Positions 25,095-33,130 of a stretch of DNA of 37,551 bases are shown piece by piece (the first letter of the stretch is position 1; the number at the start of each line of letters is the position of its first letter). Under the pieces are notes generated by a model. It searched no databases, was not told where the DNA came from, and saw nothing but the letters and a program-made list of their open reading frames with translations. A program made the translations under genes and the position numbers. This stretch comes from DTBU01 sp964568845 (GTDB lineage: Archaea; Thermoproteota; CALKCG01; B24), in contig CAZMSC010000016.1 of the NCBI GenBank assembly GCA_964568845.1, forward strand, positions 1-37,551, given 5' to 3'.

Positions 25095-25108
25095 ATCGTT
25101 TAAACGAT
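25095..25108. promoter_or_regulatory. Perfect 14-bp palindrome, possible operator
   Basis: ATCGTTTAAACGAT is perfectly self-complementary, with a TATA-like TTTAAA core. It lies about 40 nt upstream of the SIMPL start and about 180 nt upstream of purA. It could be a repressor site over the SIMPL promoter. I have no evidence for a regulator. Confidence 0.35.
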
Positions 25109-25262
25109 TAGAACAGTTTTCAACAGACACTTATACATAATCCAATACGTTTGAATAACGTCATCCAGCGATTGGTTTTCCATAAAATTTCCTCGAAAAA
25201 TCTAGATATGTAAAAACTCAGCTCCCAGATGGCCGACGAATATTGACCATAGATAGAATTTC

Positions 25263-25270
25263 TTATATAG
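25263..25270 (+). promoter_or_regulatory. TATA box of purA
   Basis: TTATATAG lies 20-27 nt before the ATG at 25290. The absence of a Shine-Dalgarno also points to a leaderless mRNA starting at or very near that ATG. Confidence 0.55.
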
Positions 25271-25289
25271 ATGCTACCTTCTCTTTTAG

Positions 25290-26294
25290 ATGGTGCCTTC
25301 TATGCCATGTACAGTGGTAGTTGGCGGTTTTTTCGGAGATGAGGGGAAGGGTAAGATGGTATCATACTTGGCTTTGAAAGATGAAGTGGATGCTTGTGTT
25401 AGAACGGGGTCGGTCAATGCCGGGCACACTGTAATTTGGAATGGTGTAAAATACGGGTTAAGAATGGTCCCCTCAGCGTTTGTCTATGAGAATTGTAGAC
25501 TATACATCGCCCCAGGCGCCAATGTGAACGTGGACATATTTCTTAAAGAGGTTAAAGAGACAAATGTTAAAGGTAGAATATGGGTTGATAAGCATAGTTC
25601 AATAATAGAGGCTAAGCACATCGAGCTCGACCGAGCCACAGGTGGACGTATAGGGACAACGGGCCAAGGTGTTGGACCAGCCATGGTGGATAGGGTTGGA
25701 CGTGTAGCTAGACTTGCCGAAGACGTAGAAGAACTTAAAGAGTACCTAGCAGACGTCCCCCTAGAATTAAACAGAATACTCGATGAGAATGGGAAGGTTG
25801 TCCTTGAGGGGACTCAAGGGACATTTCTATCACTTATCCATGGAACATATCCATACGTTACAAGTAGGGATACAACTGCATCAGCAATATGCAGTGAAAC
25901 AGGTGTAGGCCCTAAGAAGGTTGATGAAGTCTTGCTCGTTTTCAAAGCCTTCGTTACAAGGGTTGGTAAAGGTCCTCTCGAAGGGGAGGTCGATCGTGAA
26001 GAAGCTTTAAAGAGAGGATGGCTGGAGAAGGCTACTGTGACTGGTAGAGAGCGTAGAGCCGCACCGTTCAACTTCAACCTAGCCTTAAGAGCAGTCATGC
26101 TTAATGCACCTACGCAACTCGCCATAACGAAATTAGACGTTCTCTACCCTGACTGCACAGGTGTAAGATCCTTCGGTGAATTATCATTGGAAGCTAGAAA
26201 GTTTATAAGAGAAATTGAGGATAAACTTAAGGTCCCAGTGACGTTGATAGGTACCGGACCCAATGTTGAAGACGTAATCGATAGAAGGCTTTAA
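25290..26294 (+). CDS. purA: Adenylosuccinate synthetase, short archaeal form
   Basis: 334 residues, compared with about 430 in bacteria; the shorter length is typical of many archaea. It condenses IMP and aspartate using GTP to form adenylosuccinate on the way to AMP. Motifs: GFFGDEGKGKMV (GTP loop and catalytic Asp), NAGHTVIW (catalytic His), GTTGQGVGPA, VLEGTQGTFLS, YPYVTSRDTTAS, TVTGRERRAAPFN and LAITKLDVL (GTP base). The start is ATG 25290, favoured by the TATA spacing; ATG 25302 is a possible alternative. It converges with the ABC ATPase operon with a 2-nt gap. No other purine gene is adjacent. Confidence 0.95.
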   Translation: MVPSMPCTVVVGGFFGDEGKGKMVSYLALKDEVDACVRTGSVNAGHTVIWNGVKYGLRMVPSAFVYENCRLYIAPGANVNVDIFLKEVKETNVKGRIWVDKHSSIIEAKHIELDRATGGRIGTTGQGVGPAMVDRVGRVARLAEDVEELKEYLADVPLELNRILDENGKVVLEGTQGTFLSLIHGTYPYVTSRDTTASAICSETGVGPKKVDEVLLVFKAFVTRVGKGPLEGEVDREEALKRGWLEKATVTGRERRAAPFNFNLALRAVMLNAPTQLAITKLDVLYPDCTGVRSFGELSLEARKFIREIEDKLKVPVTLIGTGPNVEDVIDRRL

Positions 26295-26296
26295 AG

Positions 26297-27400
26297 TCAT
26301 ATTTCAACCATGAGTTCCCTCTCGATTCCCTTATCCGGATACGGGTAGACGAGAGCAAATTCTGGGTTAAAGAATACTCTGACTTTTTCACCTACTTTTT
26401 TAACGCCTCCACCTACTGGATGGTTTACAGTTATAGTTTCACCAGTTTCAGTTCTCACGTCATATCGGTAATATTCGCCCATGAATCTAGCCCTCACGAT
26501 AGTCCCAGTTAAAGAGTTATCTTGTTTTACGATATCTGAGGAAAACTCGAGGTTTTCAGGTCTGATTGCTAAGACAATGCTATCTCCTTCCGAAAAGCCC
26601 TTAGCATATAGTTCAATCAACTGGCCACCAGTGAGATTGACTAAAATCTTCTCTCCAACCACTCTCTTGACCACACCTTTCATTATGTTGACTTTACCTA
26701 TGAAGTCCGCTATGAAAAGTTTTTTTGGACGCCAGTAAAGGTTTTCAGGCGTGTCGAAGTCTTCGACAATACCGCTTCGCATAACGACTATTCTATCTGC
26801 CACCGTTAGTGCCTCTTCTTGATTATGCGTCACATGGATCGCGGTCAAATTCAAATCTTTAACCACCTTCCTAAGCTCATACCTTAGACTCACCCTTACC
26901 CTGGGGTCTAAAGCTCCCAAAGGCTCATCTAGAAGTAAGAGTTTGGCTCCAGCAGCTAAAGCTCTAACTATGGCGATCATTTGAGCGATTCCCCCGCTTA
27001 ACTCATGTGGATAAAAACCACTATACTTAGCAATGTTTAAAACATTCATAAGCTCTCTAACAGCTTTATATGCTGTGTCTCTATCCATAGATTTAACGGT
27101 CGGGCCATACGTTACGTTGCTCCAACTATTCATATGGGGGAATAGAGCTATATTTTGAAAAACGAAACCGACCTGTCTCTCTTCAGGAGGCTTATATGTA
27201 ACATCTTCCCCATCTATGTAAACATTTCCACTATCCGGTTGTAGAAGCCCGGCTATTATTCTTAAAAGCGTAGATTTACCGCATCCGCTCGGACCAAGTA
27301 TGCATACGTACTCGCCATTTTTAACCGTTAGGCTCACACCTTTAAGAGCATGTACTTCTCCGAACTTCTTAGTTATATTCACAAGCTTTACTTCAGGCAT
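26297..27400 (-). CDS. ABC importer ATPase A (TOBE domain), non-consensus signature
   Basis: 367 residues. The ATPase domain has Walker A GPSGCGKST (36-44), Q-loop Gln82, Walker B LLLLDEP (Asp158, Glu159) and switch His192 (HVTHNQEE). The signature reads LSGGIAQMIAIVRAL (134-148) instead of LSGGQQQRVALARAL. The C-terminal regulatory (TOBE/OB) region (about 240-367) places it with the sulfate/molybdate/iron/spermidine-type importers. GAGGGG lies 8 nt before the ATG. It is the last gene of a four-gene minus-strand operon: binding protein, fused permease, ATPase B, ATPase A. It should pair with ATPase B on the two halves of the permease. Confidence 0.92.
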   Translation of the reverse strand: MPEVKLVNITKKFGEVHALKGVSLTVKNGEYVCILGPSGCGKSTLLRIIAGLLQPDSGNVYIDGEDVTYKPPEERQVGFVFQNIALFPHMNSWSNVTYGPTVKSMDRDTAYKAVRELMNVLNIAKYSGFYPHELSGGIAQMIAIVRALAAGAKLLLLDEPLGALDPRVRVSLRYELRKVVKDLNLTAIHVTHNQEEALTVADRIVVMRSGIVEDFDTPENLYWRPKKLFIADFIGKVNIMKGVVKRVVGEKILVNLTGGQLIELYAKGFSEGDSIVLAIRPENLEFSSDIVKQDNSLTGTIVRARFMGEYYRYDVRTETGETITVNHPVGGGVKKVGEKVRVFFNPEFALVYPYPDKGIERELMVEI

Positions 27401-27457
27401 TGGAAAACCCCTCTACACTTCACCCTTCCCTAGGCATCTTTAGCTTCAGTCCATACA

Positions 27458-28552
27458 TTATGAGACACCCGCTATTTCGGCTATGGCTGCTCTCAAACCA
27501 CCTTTTGGACATGGGAAAAGATAGACGTTATTCGGATCGATTGATAGAGAAACATATGCGCCTTTCTCAAAACAATCTCTATCTGTTTTAACCTGCACCC
27601 TCAACCCATTGTCAAGGCATATGATAAGCTTCCTATGTTTGAATGAGAAGACGGAGTCTTCAACCTTACCGGCAAGCCCCCCACCAGCCTCCTTGATTTT
27701 AAAATCTTTCGACTTCACTCCGACTATAACAATTTCCCCCCTCTTAAAAAACCCTTTTCTAGAAGACCTTAGTTTAATATTTCCTACATCGACGAGTATA
27801 CCATTCTCAGAAACTTCTTCGACAATCCCCTCCATAAGATTCATATCAGTCATAAACCCCGCAACGAAAACGTCTTCAGGTTCTTCCAATATTCCAAACG
27901 GTGTTCCAATTTTAACGACTTCACCTTTATTTATAATAGCTATCTTGTCCGCTAACGCTAAAGCCTCTTCAACGTCATTTGTCACGTGTAAAGCTGTTAA
28001 ACCGAGGTTTTTAACGAAATCCCTAAGCTCATACTGAAGCTCCGATTTTATCTTAGCGTCAAGTTGACTTAAAGGCTCATCTAGAAGCAGTATACTTGCA
28101 CCTGTTACTATTGTTCTGGCTAAAGCTACCCTCTGCTGCATTCCCCCACTCAACTCCCTGGGGTATGAGTATGCTCGATTGTCTAAGTGCATCAATCTCA
28201 AGACTTCTAAGGCTCTACTTTCGGCCTCTCTTGAATCGTAACCTCTAACCTTTAAACCGAAGGCTACATTATCCAAAATAGTCATGTGGGGGAAGAGCGC
28301 GAAATTTTGGAAAAATAGGGAAACGTTCCTCTCCTCCGGCGGGTAATCGTCAACTCTAATACCGTCTATGTAGATTTCGCCAGTATCTTGCTTTAAAAGA
28401 CCAGCTACAATCTTTAAAAGAGTCGTCTTACCCGCTCCTGTAGGGCCGAGTAAGACTACGTACTCGCCTTCTGATATCTCCAAGTTCACATTCTTAAGAG
28501 CTATAACGCCTCCAAACCTCTTCGAAATATTAGATAGTCTTAAACTCCCCAT
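27458..28552 (-). CDS. ABC importer ATPase B, switch histidine replaced
   Basis: 364 residues from ATG 28552. A TTG at 28609 would extend it by 19 residues into the permease gene and is less likely, although no clear Shine-Dalgarno precedes the ATG. Walker A is GPTGAGKTT (36-44), the signature LSGGMQQRVALART (134-147) is consensus, and Walker B is LLLLDEP with Glu159. The H-loop reads HVTNDVEE, with Asn192 in place of the switch histidine. A C-terminal TOBE-like region (about 235-364) follows. It lies 31 nt after the permease and 57 nt before ATPase A. By itself its own ATP site would be impaired; together with ATPase A it should form one normal and one degenerate site. Confidence 0.92.
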   Translation of the reverse strand: MGSLRLSNISKRFGGVIALKNVNLEISEGEYVVLLGPTGAGKTTLLKIVAGLLKQDTGEIYIDGIRVDDYPPEERNVSLFFQNFALFPHMTILDNVAFGLKVRGYDSREAESRALEVLRLMHLDNRAYSYPRELSGGMQQRVALARTIVTGASILLLDEPLSQLDAKIKSELQYELRDFVKNLGLTALHVTNDVEEALALADKIAIINKGEVVKIGTPFGILEEPEDVFVAGFMTDMNLMEGIVEEVSENGILVDVGNIKLRSSRKGFFKRGEIVIVGVKSKDFKIKEAGGGLAGKVEDSVFSFKHRKLIICLDNGLRVQVKTDRDCFEKGAYVSLSIDPNNVYLFPCPKGGLRAAIAEIAGVS

Positions 28553-28583
28553 TTTTACAGTAGAAACAAGCGCGGGCAGAATA

Positions 28584-30296
28584 TTAAATTCTTCTCCTTC
28601 TACTAGCAATTCTGAACGCTACTATCATTATGGTGGATATGGCTATCAGATAAGTTGAAGTGAACAAGGCTGCTGGTATAGCTAGTGATTCCACCATGTT
28701 AACGACTAAAACGGATATGGGAATATCGGCTCCCATAACGATCATAGCCGCGCCTGTCTCTCCGAGAGAGTGTGTGAAAGATAAAATAGCCCCGGTTATT
28801 ATACCTTCTTTAAGAATGGGTAGGCTTATTTTCTCAACAATGTGATATGGGTTTGCTCCGAGAGTTCTAGCGGCTCCCTCGTAAAGTTGAATATTAGACC
28901 CCTCGTAAACTGCCATAGTGGTTTCAACAATTACTGGGACTGAAAAGACTATCTGTGTTAGTATTAGAAGCCAGATACCTGGCGTTAGCAGTCCCAGAAA
29001 CCTAGGGCCCCAGAGGAGGAGCATAGATAAGCCTAGAGCAGAGGAAGGTATTACTAGGGGGATTTTAAGTATCGCTCTTAGAACATTGCCGAACCTACAC
29101 CTATCGATTATATAGACGAGCGGTATGGATAGGAAAACCGATATATAAGTTGACGTGAAAGCCGATATAAAAGATACGGCTGTTGACCTAAGCACTACTG
29201 GAAAGTAGTTAGCGGGGCCGAAGAGCTGGTAGACCACGCTCCCCTCAACCTTGCCAGTATAGGGATCTTTAAACATGTAGTCGATGACAGACTCTACAAC
29301 GACTATAATGGGTATAATGGTTAGGACAAGCAGTAGAGCGACGCATAGTCCATAAAGGGCGTTCTTAAGGCTTCTCTTAGAAAGTTTAGCTTCAAGCCTT
29401 ATAAGAAGCCTTTCAACAGCTGTCCCGGAGATTAAAGATAGTGGTTTAATAATACCACCCTTGGTGCTTGTTAAAAACAGTTCAGCTGGAAGTATTATCA
29501 ACCAAGTTATGACCACTAGTATTAGCCCTAGGAATGCAGCTGCTCCAAGTTTAAACTCAAACTCCCACTTTACAACGGCTACCGCCGCTGTGAGCCTAAC
29601 ACCGGATACAATTATTGTCGCACCAGTTTCACCGAGAGATCTTGCAAATGCAAGTACAGAGCCTGAGAAAATTGCCGGAAGCAGTTCAGGCATTAGGATT
29701 TTTCTAAATGTCGTCAGAGGGGTGGCTCCAAGCGTTCTGGAAGCATCTTCGTAAACTACGTCCACTTCTACAAGCTTCGCCTGTACGGTTCTGACAACGT
29801 ACGGTAACGTTAGACTTACGTGTACTATGAATAGAACGATCGGCACATCTATGAACGGTAGGCTCGACGTAATGTTTAAAATCCCCTTATTTAAGCTAAA
29901 CCATTTACCTATCCCAGATACAGTCGTCCAGGTTAATAGTGATGCAAACCCGAAGCCAGACGTCGGTATGACTAACGGTAGGGTGACAATCGTCTCGAGC
30001 AGTAGTTTACCTGAAAAATTACCTCTAGCCAATATGAAAGCTAAGGGGATGCCCAGCATAATGTCGACGAAAACCGTTAAGGCTGATAGTTTAAAGGAGA
30101 ATAATAAGACCTCTATTATCAACCTTAAGTTTTCATCTCCTACAAGTGGGTTTTCGAAAACTTCATACTTAATATCGTCCATATAAATCAGTGGGAAAGA
30201 TGCTAGAAAAATCGTTGGAAATAGAACTAAGACTGTAAATGCTAAAAAAGTTGAAGTTAATATGGCAATTCTTAGAATTTTCCAAGTATTTCTCAT
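28584..30296 (-). CDS. Fused ABC importer permease (two transmembrane domains)
   Basis: 570 residues, two homologous permease halves in one chain with about 12 membrane helices. Each half has the cytoplasmic EAA coupling motif: EDASRTLGATPLTTFRKILMP in the first and EGAARTLGANPYHIVEKISLP in the second. Each is followed by SLGETGA (ARSLGETGATIIVSG and THSLGETGAAMIVMG), of the kind seen in anion/iron-type importers. Because both halves are in one protein, a single chain recruits two ATPases, and the operon encodes two different ones. The ATG follows the binding-protein stop by 5 nt. The substrate cannot be assigned; molybdate, sulfate, phosphate, iron or thiamine-like permeases share these features. 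Confidence 0.9.
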   Translation of the reverse strand: MRNTWKILRIAILTSTFLAFTVLVLFPTIFLASFPLIYMDDIKYEVFENPLVGDENLRLIIEVLLFSFKLSALTVFVDIMLGIPLAFILARGNFSGKLLLETIVTLPLVIPTSGFGFASLLTWTTVSGIGKWFSLNKGILNITSSLPFIDVPIVLFIVHVSLTLPYVVRTVQAKLVEVDVVYEDASRTLGATPLTTFRKILMPELLPAIFSGSVLAFARSLGETGATIIVSGVRLTAAVAVVKWEFEFKLGAAAFLGLILVVITWLIILPAELFLTSTKGGIIKPLSLISGTAVERLLIRLEAKLSKRSLKNALYGLCVALLLVLTIIPIIVVVESVIDYMFKDPYTGKVEGSVVYQLFGPANYFPVVLRSTAVSFISAFTSTYISVFLSIPLVYIIDRCRFGNVLRAILKIPLVIPSSALGLSMLLLWGPRFLGLLTPGIWLLILTQIVFSVPVIVETTMAVYEGSNIQLYEGAARTLGANPYHIVEKISLPILKEGIITGAILSFTHSLGETGAAMIVMGADIPISVLVVNMVESLAIPAALFTSTYLIAISTIMIVAFRIASRRRRI

Positions 30297-30301
30297 GTTA
30301 T

Positions 30302-31441
30302 CTAGCCTCTGCTTCTAATTTTAACCCAAATTGTGAAAAGGCCTTCCAGTAACTCTCCACTCGGAGGCATATGAATTGTTATATTCAATCCGTAGCTTAC
30401 ACCGTTTTCAGGGCTGAAGATCTCACGGCTGAGGACAACATCTTCTATAACTGGTCTAAAACCATGTTTAACAGCTTTTTCCTGAGACTCTTTGCTAAGT
30501 AGGTACTCGATGAACTTCTCAGCGACTAGTTTTTCATCCTCGCTAACCCATGGCGCATTCAATATCGCAAAAGGGTGGTCGTTGAGAATGGTGCCATAGC
30601 TCGGGTATACCGCTACAAGCCGATCCCCCCATCTTCTGAAAGCTTCGACGGAGTTGTCGATTACGATATTCTCGTAAGCTGAGAAAACGGCTAAAGCAGC
30701 CGGTCCATTTTCAACGGCCCACCTTCCAAAGAAGCCAGTACTTTTACCATAGTATATTACTCTAGACTCTATCGTGCGAACTATTTCTTGAATAGTCGTG
30801 TTAACCAGATCCTTCAAAGTCAATTTTTCAACAGGTTTACCGGAGGCTTCAGCGATCTCAAGCAGGACTGTTGTAACACCTCCATTACTCAGCATTGGAT
30901 CCGGATGGCCATAGTTAAAGTCAACCCCCTCCTTAATCAGCTTGTAGAGGCTTAGAAAACTTGTTATGTTGTACTTTTCAATAAAAGACTTCCAAGTAAT
31001 TATAACAGTTGGCGTTATTAGTACCGGATACCATTTTCCTATGATGTCATAGTTGTAGCCTAGCTTCCTCCACTTATAGTTTAAGTAGGGTATCCATATG
31101 CTTGATGCTGGGCTCCAAACCACTGGTTTTGAAGAACCATGAAGTATGAGGTTTACGGTTTCATGTGAACCTGCAACCGTAGACTCGATCTTAACGGTAT
31201 ATCCATAGTTGTTTTTAAAGTACTCTTCGAATAAAGGCACAACTTCCTCCATCCAACTCTGCTTCTCACTCGTATATAGTACTCTGAGAACGAGTACTTT
31301 TTCCATCGGTATTAGGTTTTTCAAAGCTCTAACGGAGAACACGGCGGCTATCAGTGTGAAAAGTAGAAAACCTATCAGAATTCCCACTAAAAGTAGGAGG
31401 TACCCCTCTGATGGAATAACTCTCCGCCTTCTTTTAGACAT
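30302..31441 (-). CDS. ABC importer substrate-binding protein, N-terminally anchored
   Basis: 379 residues. A very basic start (MSKRRRR) and one membrane helix (about 14-37) without a lipobox or obvious cleavage site suggest a protein anchored by its N-terminus outside the membrane. The extracellular part opens LRVLYTSEKQSWMEEVVPLFEEYF and has VVWSPASSIWIPYL, resembling the SBP_bac_11/type-2 binding-protein fold used for oxyanions and some metals. NDHPFAILNAPWVSEDEK and FIEYLLSKESQEKAVKHGFRP are typical C-terminal elements of such proteins. It is the first gene of the operon; GTTATTTAAACAC (31469-31481, minus strand) is its probable TATA box. The ligand is unknown. Confidence 0.85.
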   Translation of the reverse strand: MSKRRRRVIPSEGYLLLLVGILIGFLLFTLIAAVFSVRALKNLIPMEKVLVLRVLYTSEKQSWMEEVVPLFEEYFKNNYGYTVKIESTVAGSHETVNLILHGSSKPVVWSPASSIWIPYLNYKWRKLGYNYDIIGKWYPVLITPTVIITWKSFIEKYNITSFLSLYKLIKEGVDFNYGHPDPMLSNGGVTTVLLEIAEASGKPVEKLTLKDLVNTTIQEIVRTIESRVIYYGKSTGFFGRWAVENGPAALAVFSAYENIVIDNSVEAFRRWGDRLVAVYPSYGTILNDHPFAILNAPWVSEDEKLVAEKFIEYLLSKESQEKAVKHGFRPVIEDVVLSREIFSPENGVSYGLNITIHMPPSGELLEGLFTIWVKIRSRG

Positions 31442-31595
31442 AATTTCACTCTATGGGAAGTAGGAAGTGTTTAAATAACTTTAGCTTTTTTATCTGAAAA
31501 ACTGCTTCAGATCTTACAATTTCGTAAGTATTGATTACCCGTATATCAGTATGAATAACTTTTTTAGAACCCTGAATCAATTATAGTTGTGATAC

Positions 31596-32300
31596 ATGTT
31601 GAGTGGGGAACTGTTAGAGTGGCTTCGTAGGAGGCGTAAAGTTTCAGCCATAGAACGTATGGAGGTTCACCTCGAATTGACTGTAGATTGCGTAGAGTCG
31701 TTATACGATGCTATAAAGGCGTCTGTAGGTGGCTTGGAAGATCCTCTTCAGAAGCTCGGGGAAGTGTCTCATAAAGAAGAGGAGGCTGATTACACAAGGA
31801 GGGTGATTTTAAACGAGCTGTCTGCCAGTGAGCTGATGCCGGATGATAAGGCTGCTCTAATGGACCTTGTTAGAAGAATAGATTGGATAGCAGATTGGGC
31901 TAGGGAAGCTGGTAGACTTATGTCTATTATCCGTATAGAAGGGCTTGATGAAGAATTGAAAAGCATGGTTCTCAGAATGGTGGAGAGGATTAAGGAGTGT
32001 ACGTATAACGTGAGGAGTACTGTCGCACTACTCCTCTCTGATGTTGAGAAGTCTCTTGAAAGTGCTGATAGAGTCGAGAGATTGGAAGAAGAGGTAGACG
32101 ACATTTATGAAGAGTGTCGCAAAACATTTATAAAAACAGGCTCTTGTGGAGATGCCACGCTTGGTGAGATGATAATGATCGCCCAGTTTTTAGACGCTCT
32201 TGAAAATATCGCAGATTGGTGTGAAAATACAGTCGATCAAGTGAGGGTTATAGCGGTTAGAGTCTCTAGACCGGAAGGGTTGAAATCCACCAAGCGTTAG
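31596..32300 (+). CDS. DUF47/PhoU-like helical protein
   Basis: 234 residues, almost entirely helical. HKEEEADYTRRVILNEL, LMDLVRRIDWIADWAREAGRLM and a C-terminal repeat of the same pattern (VERLEEEVDDIYEECRK, IAQFLDALENIADWCENTVDQVRVIAV) match the DUF47/PhoU-like family, a four-helix bundle with acidic metal-binding ExxxD-type positions. Relatives are often encoded beside phosphate transporters and are thought to regulate them. Here it is divergent from the ABC importer across about 155 nt, which hints that the importer carries phosphate or another oxyanion. That link is inference. An inverted repeat starts at its stop codon. Confidence 0.85.
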   Translation: MLSGELLEWLRRRRKVSAIERMEVHLELTVDCVESLYDAIKASVGGLEDPLQKLGEVSHKEEEADYTRRVILNELSASELMPDDKAALMDLVRRIDWIADWAREAGRLMSIIRIEGLDEELKSMVLRMVERIKECTYNVRSTVALLLSDVEKSLESADRVERLEEEVDDIYEECRKTFIKTGSCGDATLGEMIMIAQFLDALENIADWCENTVDQVRVIAVRVSRPEGLKSTKR

Positions 32301-32322
32301 CTGTATACTTAAAGTATAGCTA
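32298..32322. repeat. Inverted repeat at the DUF47 stop codon
   Basis: TAGCTGTATACTT, one A, then AAGTATAGCTA form two arms of 11 paired bases with a single bulged G. It starts on the DUF47 stop codon (TAG). No T tract follows closely, so it may be an operator or an mRNA 3' hairpin instead of a terminator. Confidence 0.45.
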
Positions 32323-32421
32323 GGTAATTGAAGCTTTGAAAGTACAACTTAACTATTTAAAGGGCGGAAGCTTAAGATTAATATCAATTTAAAACTCTGC
32401 TGTTCAGCCGGAGGGTTTATT

Positions 32422-32673
32422 ATGAGCGAGAGAAGTATGGGCTTTCTACTGTGTCTGTTAAGCGTGATAATAGTAGTAGTTTATACGTGGATGTTATTCT
32501 TATCACCATCTAACTGGGAAATTATGGATAAGCAAATCAGTTGGTGGGCTCTAGCAATACCAGTATACATAATCGTTTTAGTATTCTGGGCTATTTTGAT
32601 ATGGATTGGTTGGGCTATGGCAACTACTAAGGCTCCCCCACCGCCTATATCTGAAGGTGGAAAGGAAGGCTAG
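32422..32673 (+). CDS. Small two-helix membrane protein resembling PIG-P
   Basis: 83 residues, with GGAGGG 6 nt before the ATG. Two membrane helices (about 6-28 and 42-66) are joined by a short polar loop; the tail is proline-rich. The pattern matches eukaryotic PIG-P, a subunit of the GPI-GlcNAc transferase: GFLLCLLS (7-14; human GFVLFLSS), YTWMLFLSPSNW (21-32; human YLVWAFIPESW), WALAIPVY (42-49; human WAVALPVY), and a Thr/Pro-rich exit. The human residues are from memory, not a search. DPM2, another small two-helix subunit of dolichol-phosphate-mannose and GPI enzymes, is the next nearest resemblance. A role in assisting a membrane glycosyltransferase is conceivable. It follows the DUF47 gene by 121 nt and ends in a stop shared, on the opposite strand, with rps30e. 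Confidence 0.65.
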   Translation: MSERSMGFLLCLLSVIIVVVYTWMLFLSPSNWEIMDKQISWWALAIPVYIIVLVFWAILIWIGWAMATTKAPPPPISEGGKEG

Positions 32674-32846
32674 CTACCAGCACCCACTACCCAGTTTTGA
32701 CCCAGTTTTCTATTTAGGACAAAGCGTTTAGTATAGTTGCTTTTATTCCTAATTCTAGGTGGTGGAAAACTTTTAGGTTTAGCGGGTATTTTAGGAGTTT
32801 GACTTCTAACTTTACCAGCTTTTGTAAGACTTCCGTGAGTCGGCAT
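32670..32846 (-). CDS. rps30e: Ribosomal protein S30e
   Basis: 58 residues on the minus strand, easily missed because of its length. It begins MPTHGSLTKAGKVRSQTPK and continues with PRIRN and NYTKRFVLNRKLGQNW, the pattern of archaeal S30e, a basic protein of the small ribosomal subunit (in eukaryotes processed from the FAU fusion). It has 14 Lys/Arg and no cysteine. On its strand AGGTG precedes the ATG, and TTTTTAAATC (about 32876-32888) is a fitting TATA box. Its TAG shares the palindromic CTAG (32670-32673) with the TAG of the convergent PIG-P-like gene. It shows the window is archaeal. No other ribosomal gene is nearby. Confidence 0.93.
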   Translation of the reverse strand: MPTHGSLTKAGKVRSQTPKIPAKPKSFPPPRIRNKSNYTKRFVLNRKLGQNWVVGAGS

Positions 32847-32931
32847 ACTCTACACCTAGTTAAAGAATACTCTGGAGATTTAAAAACTTAACCCAAAGTC
32901 CAATCCTCAGGCTGCCAAATCAAGCCTAACA

Positions 32932-32951
32932 CATACGGTTAGAACCTTATG
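32932..32951. repeat. Imperfect 20-bp palindrome between rps30e and pyrD
   Basis: CATACGGTTAGAACCTTATG has pairing arms CATA/TATG and GGTT/AACC with one mismatch. It lies about 85 nt upstream of rps30e and 180 nt before pyrD. It may be an operator. The rest of 32847-33103 holds only AT-rich promoter sequence and no open frame I can support. Confidence 0.25.
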
Positions 32952-33096
32952 CGGTTTTATATGGACATATGTTTATAAAACTTCGAACCGTTAAAGCAAT
33001 TATAGTCAATTACATAGATTAGACACTGTAGGTTATATCGACGTCGCTTAAGAAGTTTTTTATCGCCGCAGAGAATGGTGGAAAATAACCCTAAGG

Positions 33097-33106
33097 CATT
33101 TATATG
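33097..33106 (+). promoter_or_regulatory. TATA box of pyrD, overlapping an upstream ATG
   Basis: CATTTATATG is centred about 29 nt upstream of ATG 33131 and contains the ATG at 33104. An mRNA started from this box cannot include that first ATG, so it decides for 33131 as the real start. Confidence 0.5.
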
Positions 33107-33130
33107 TTGAAAATTTATTCTCTAAAGCTG

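Noticed and set aside
28553..28609. N-terminal extension of ABC ATPase B from TTG 28609
   Set aside because: It would overlap the permease gene and adds 19 residues before the conserved start of the ATPase fold.
32674..32846. Remnant of a transposon end next to the PIG-P-like gene
   Set aside because: The sequence is a complete S30e gene on the minus strand with start, stop, ribosome-binding site and TATA box.
33104..33130. First ATG of the pyrD frame
   Set aside because: It lies inside the best TATA box (33097-33106), so it would not be in the transcript. The protein from ATG 33131 has normal length.
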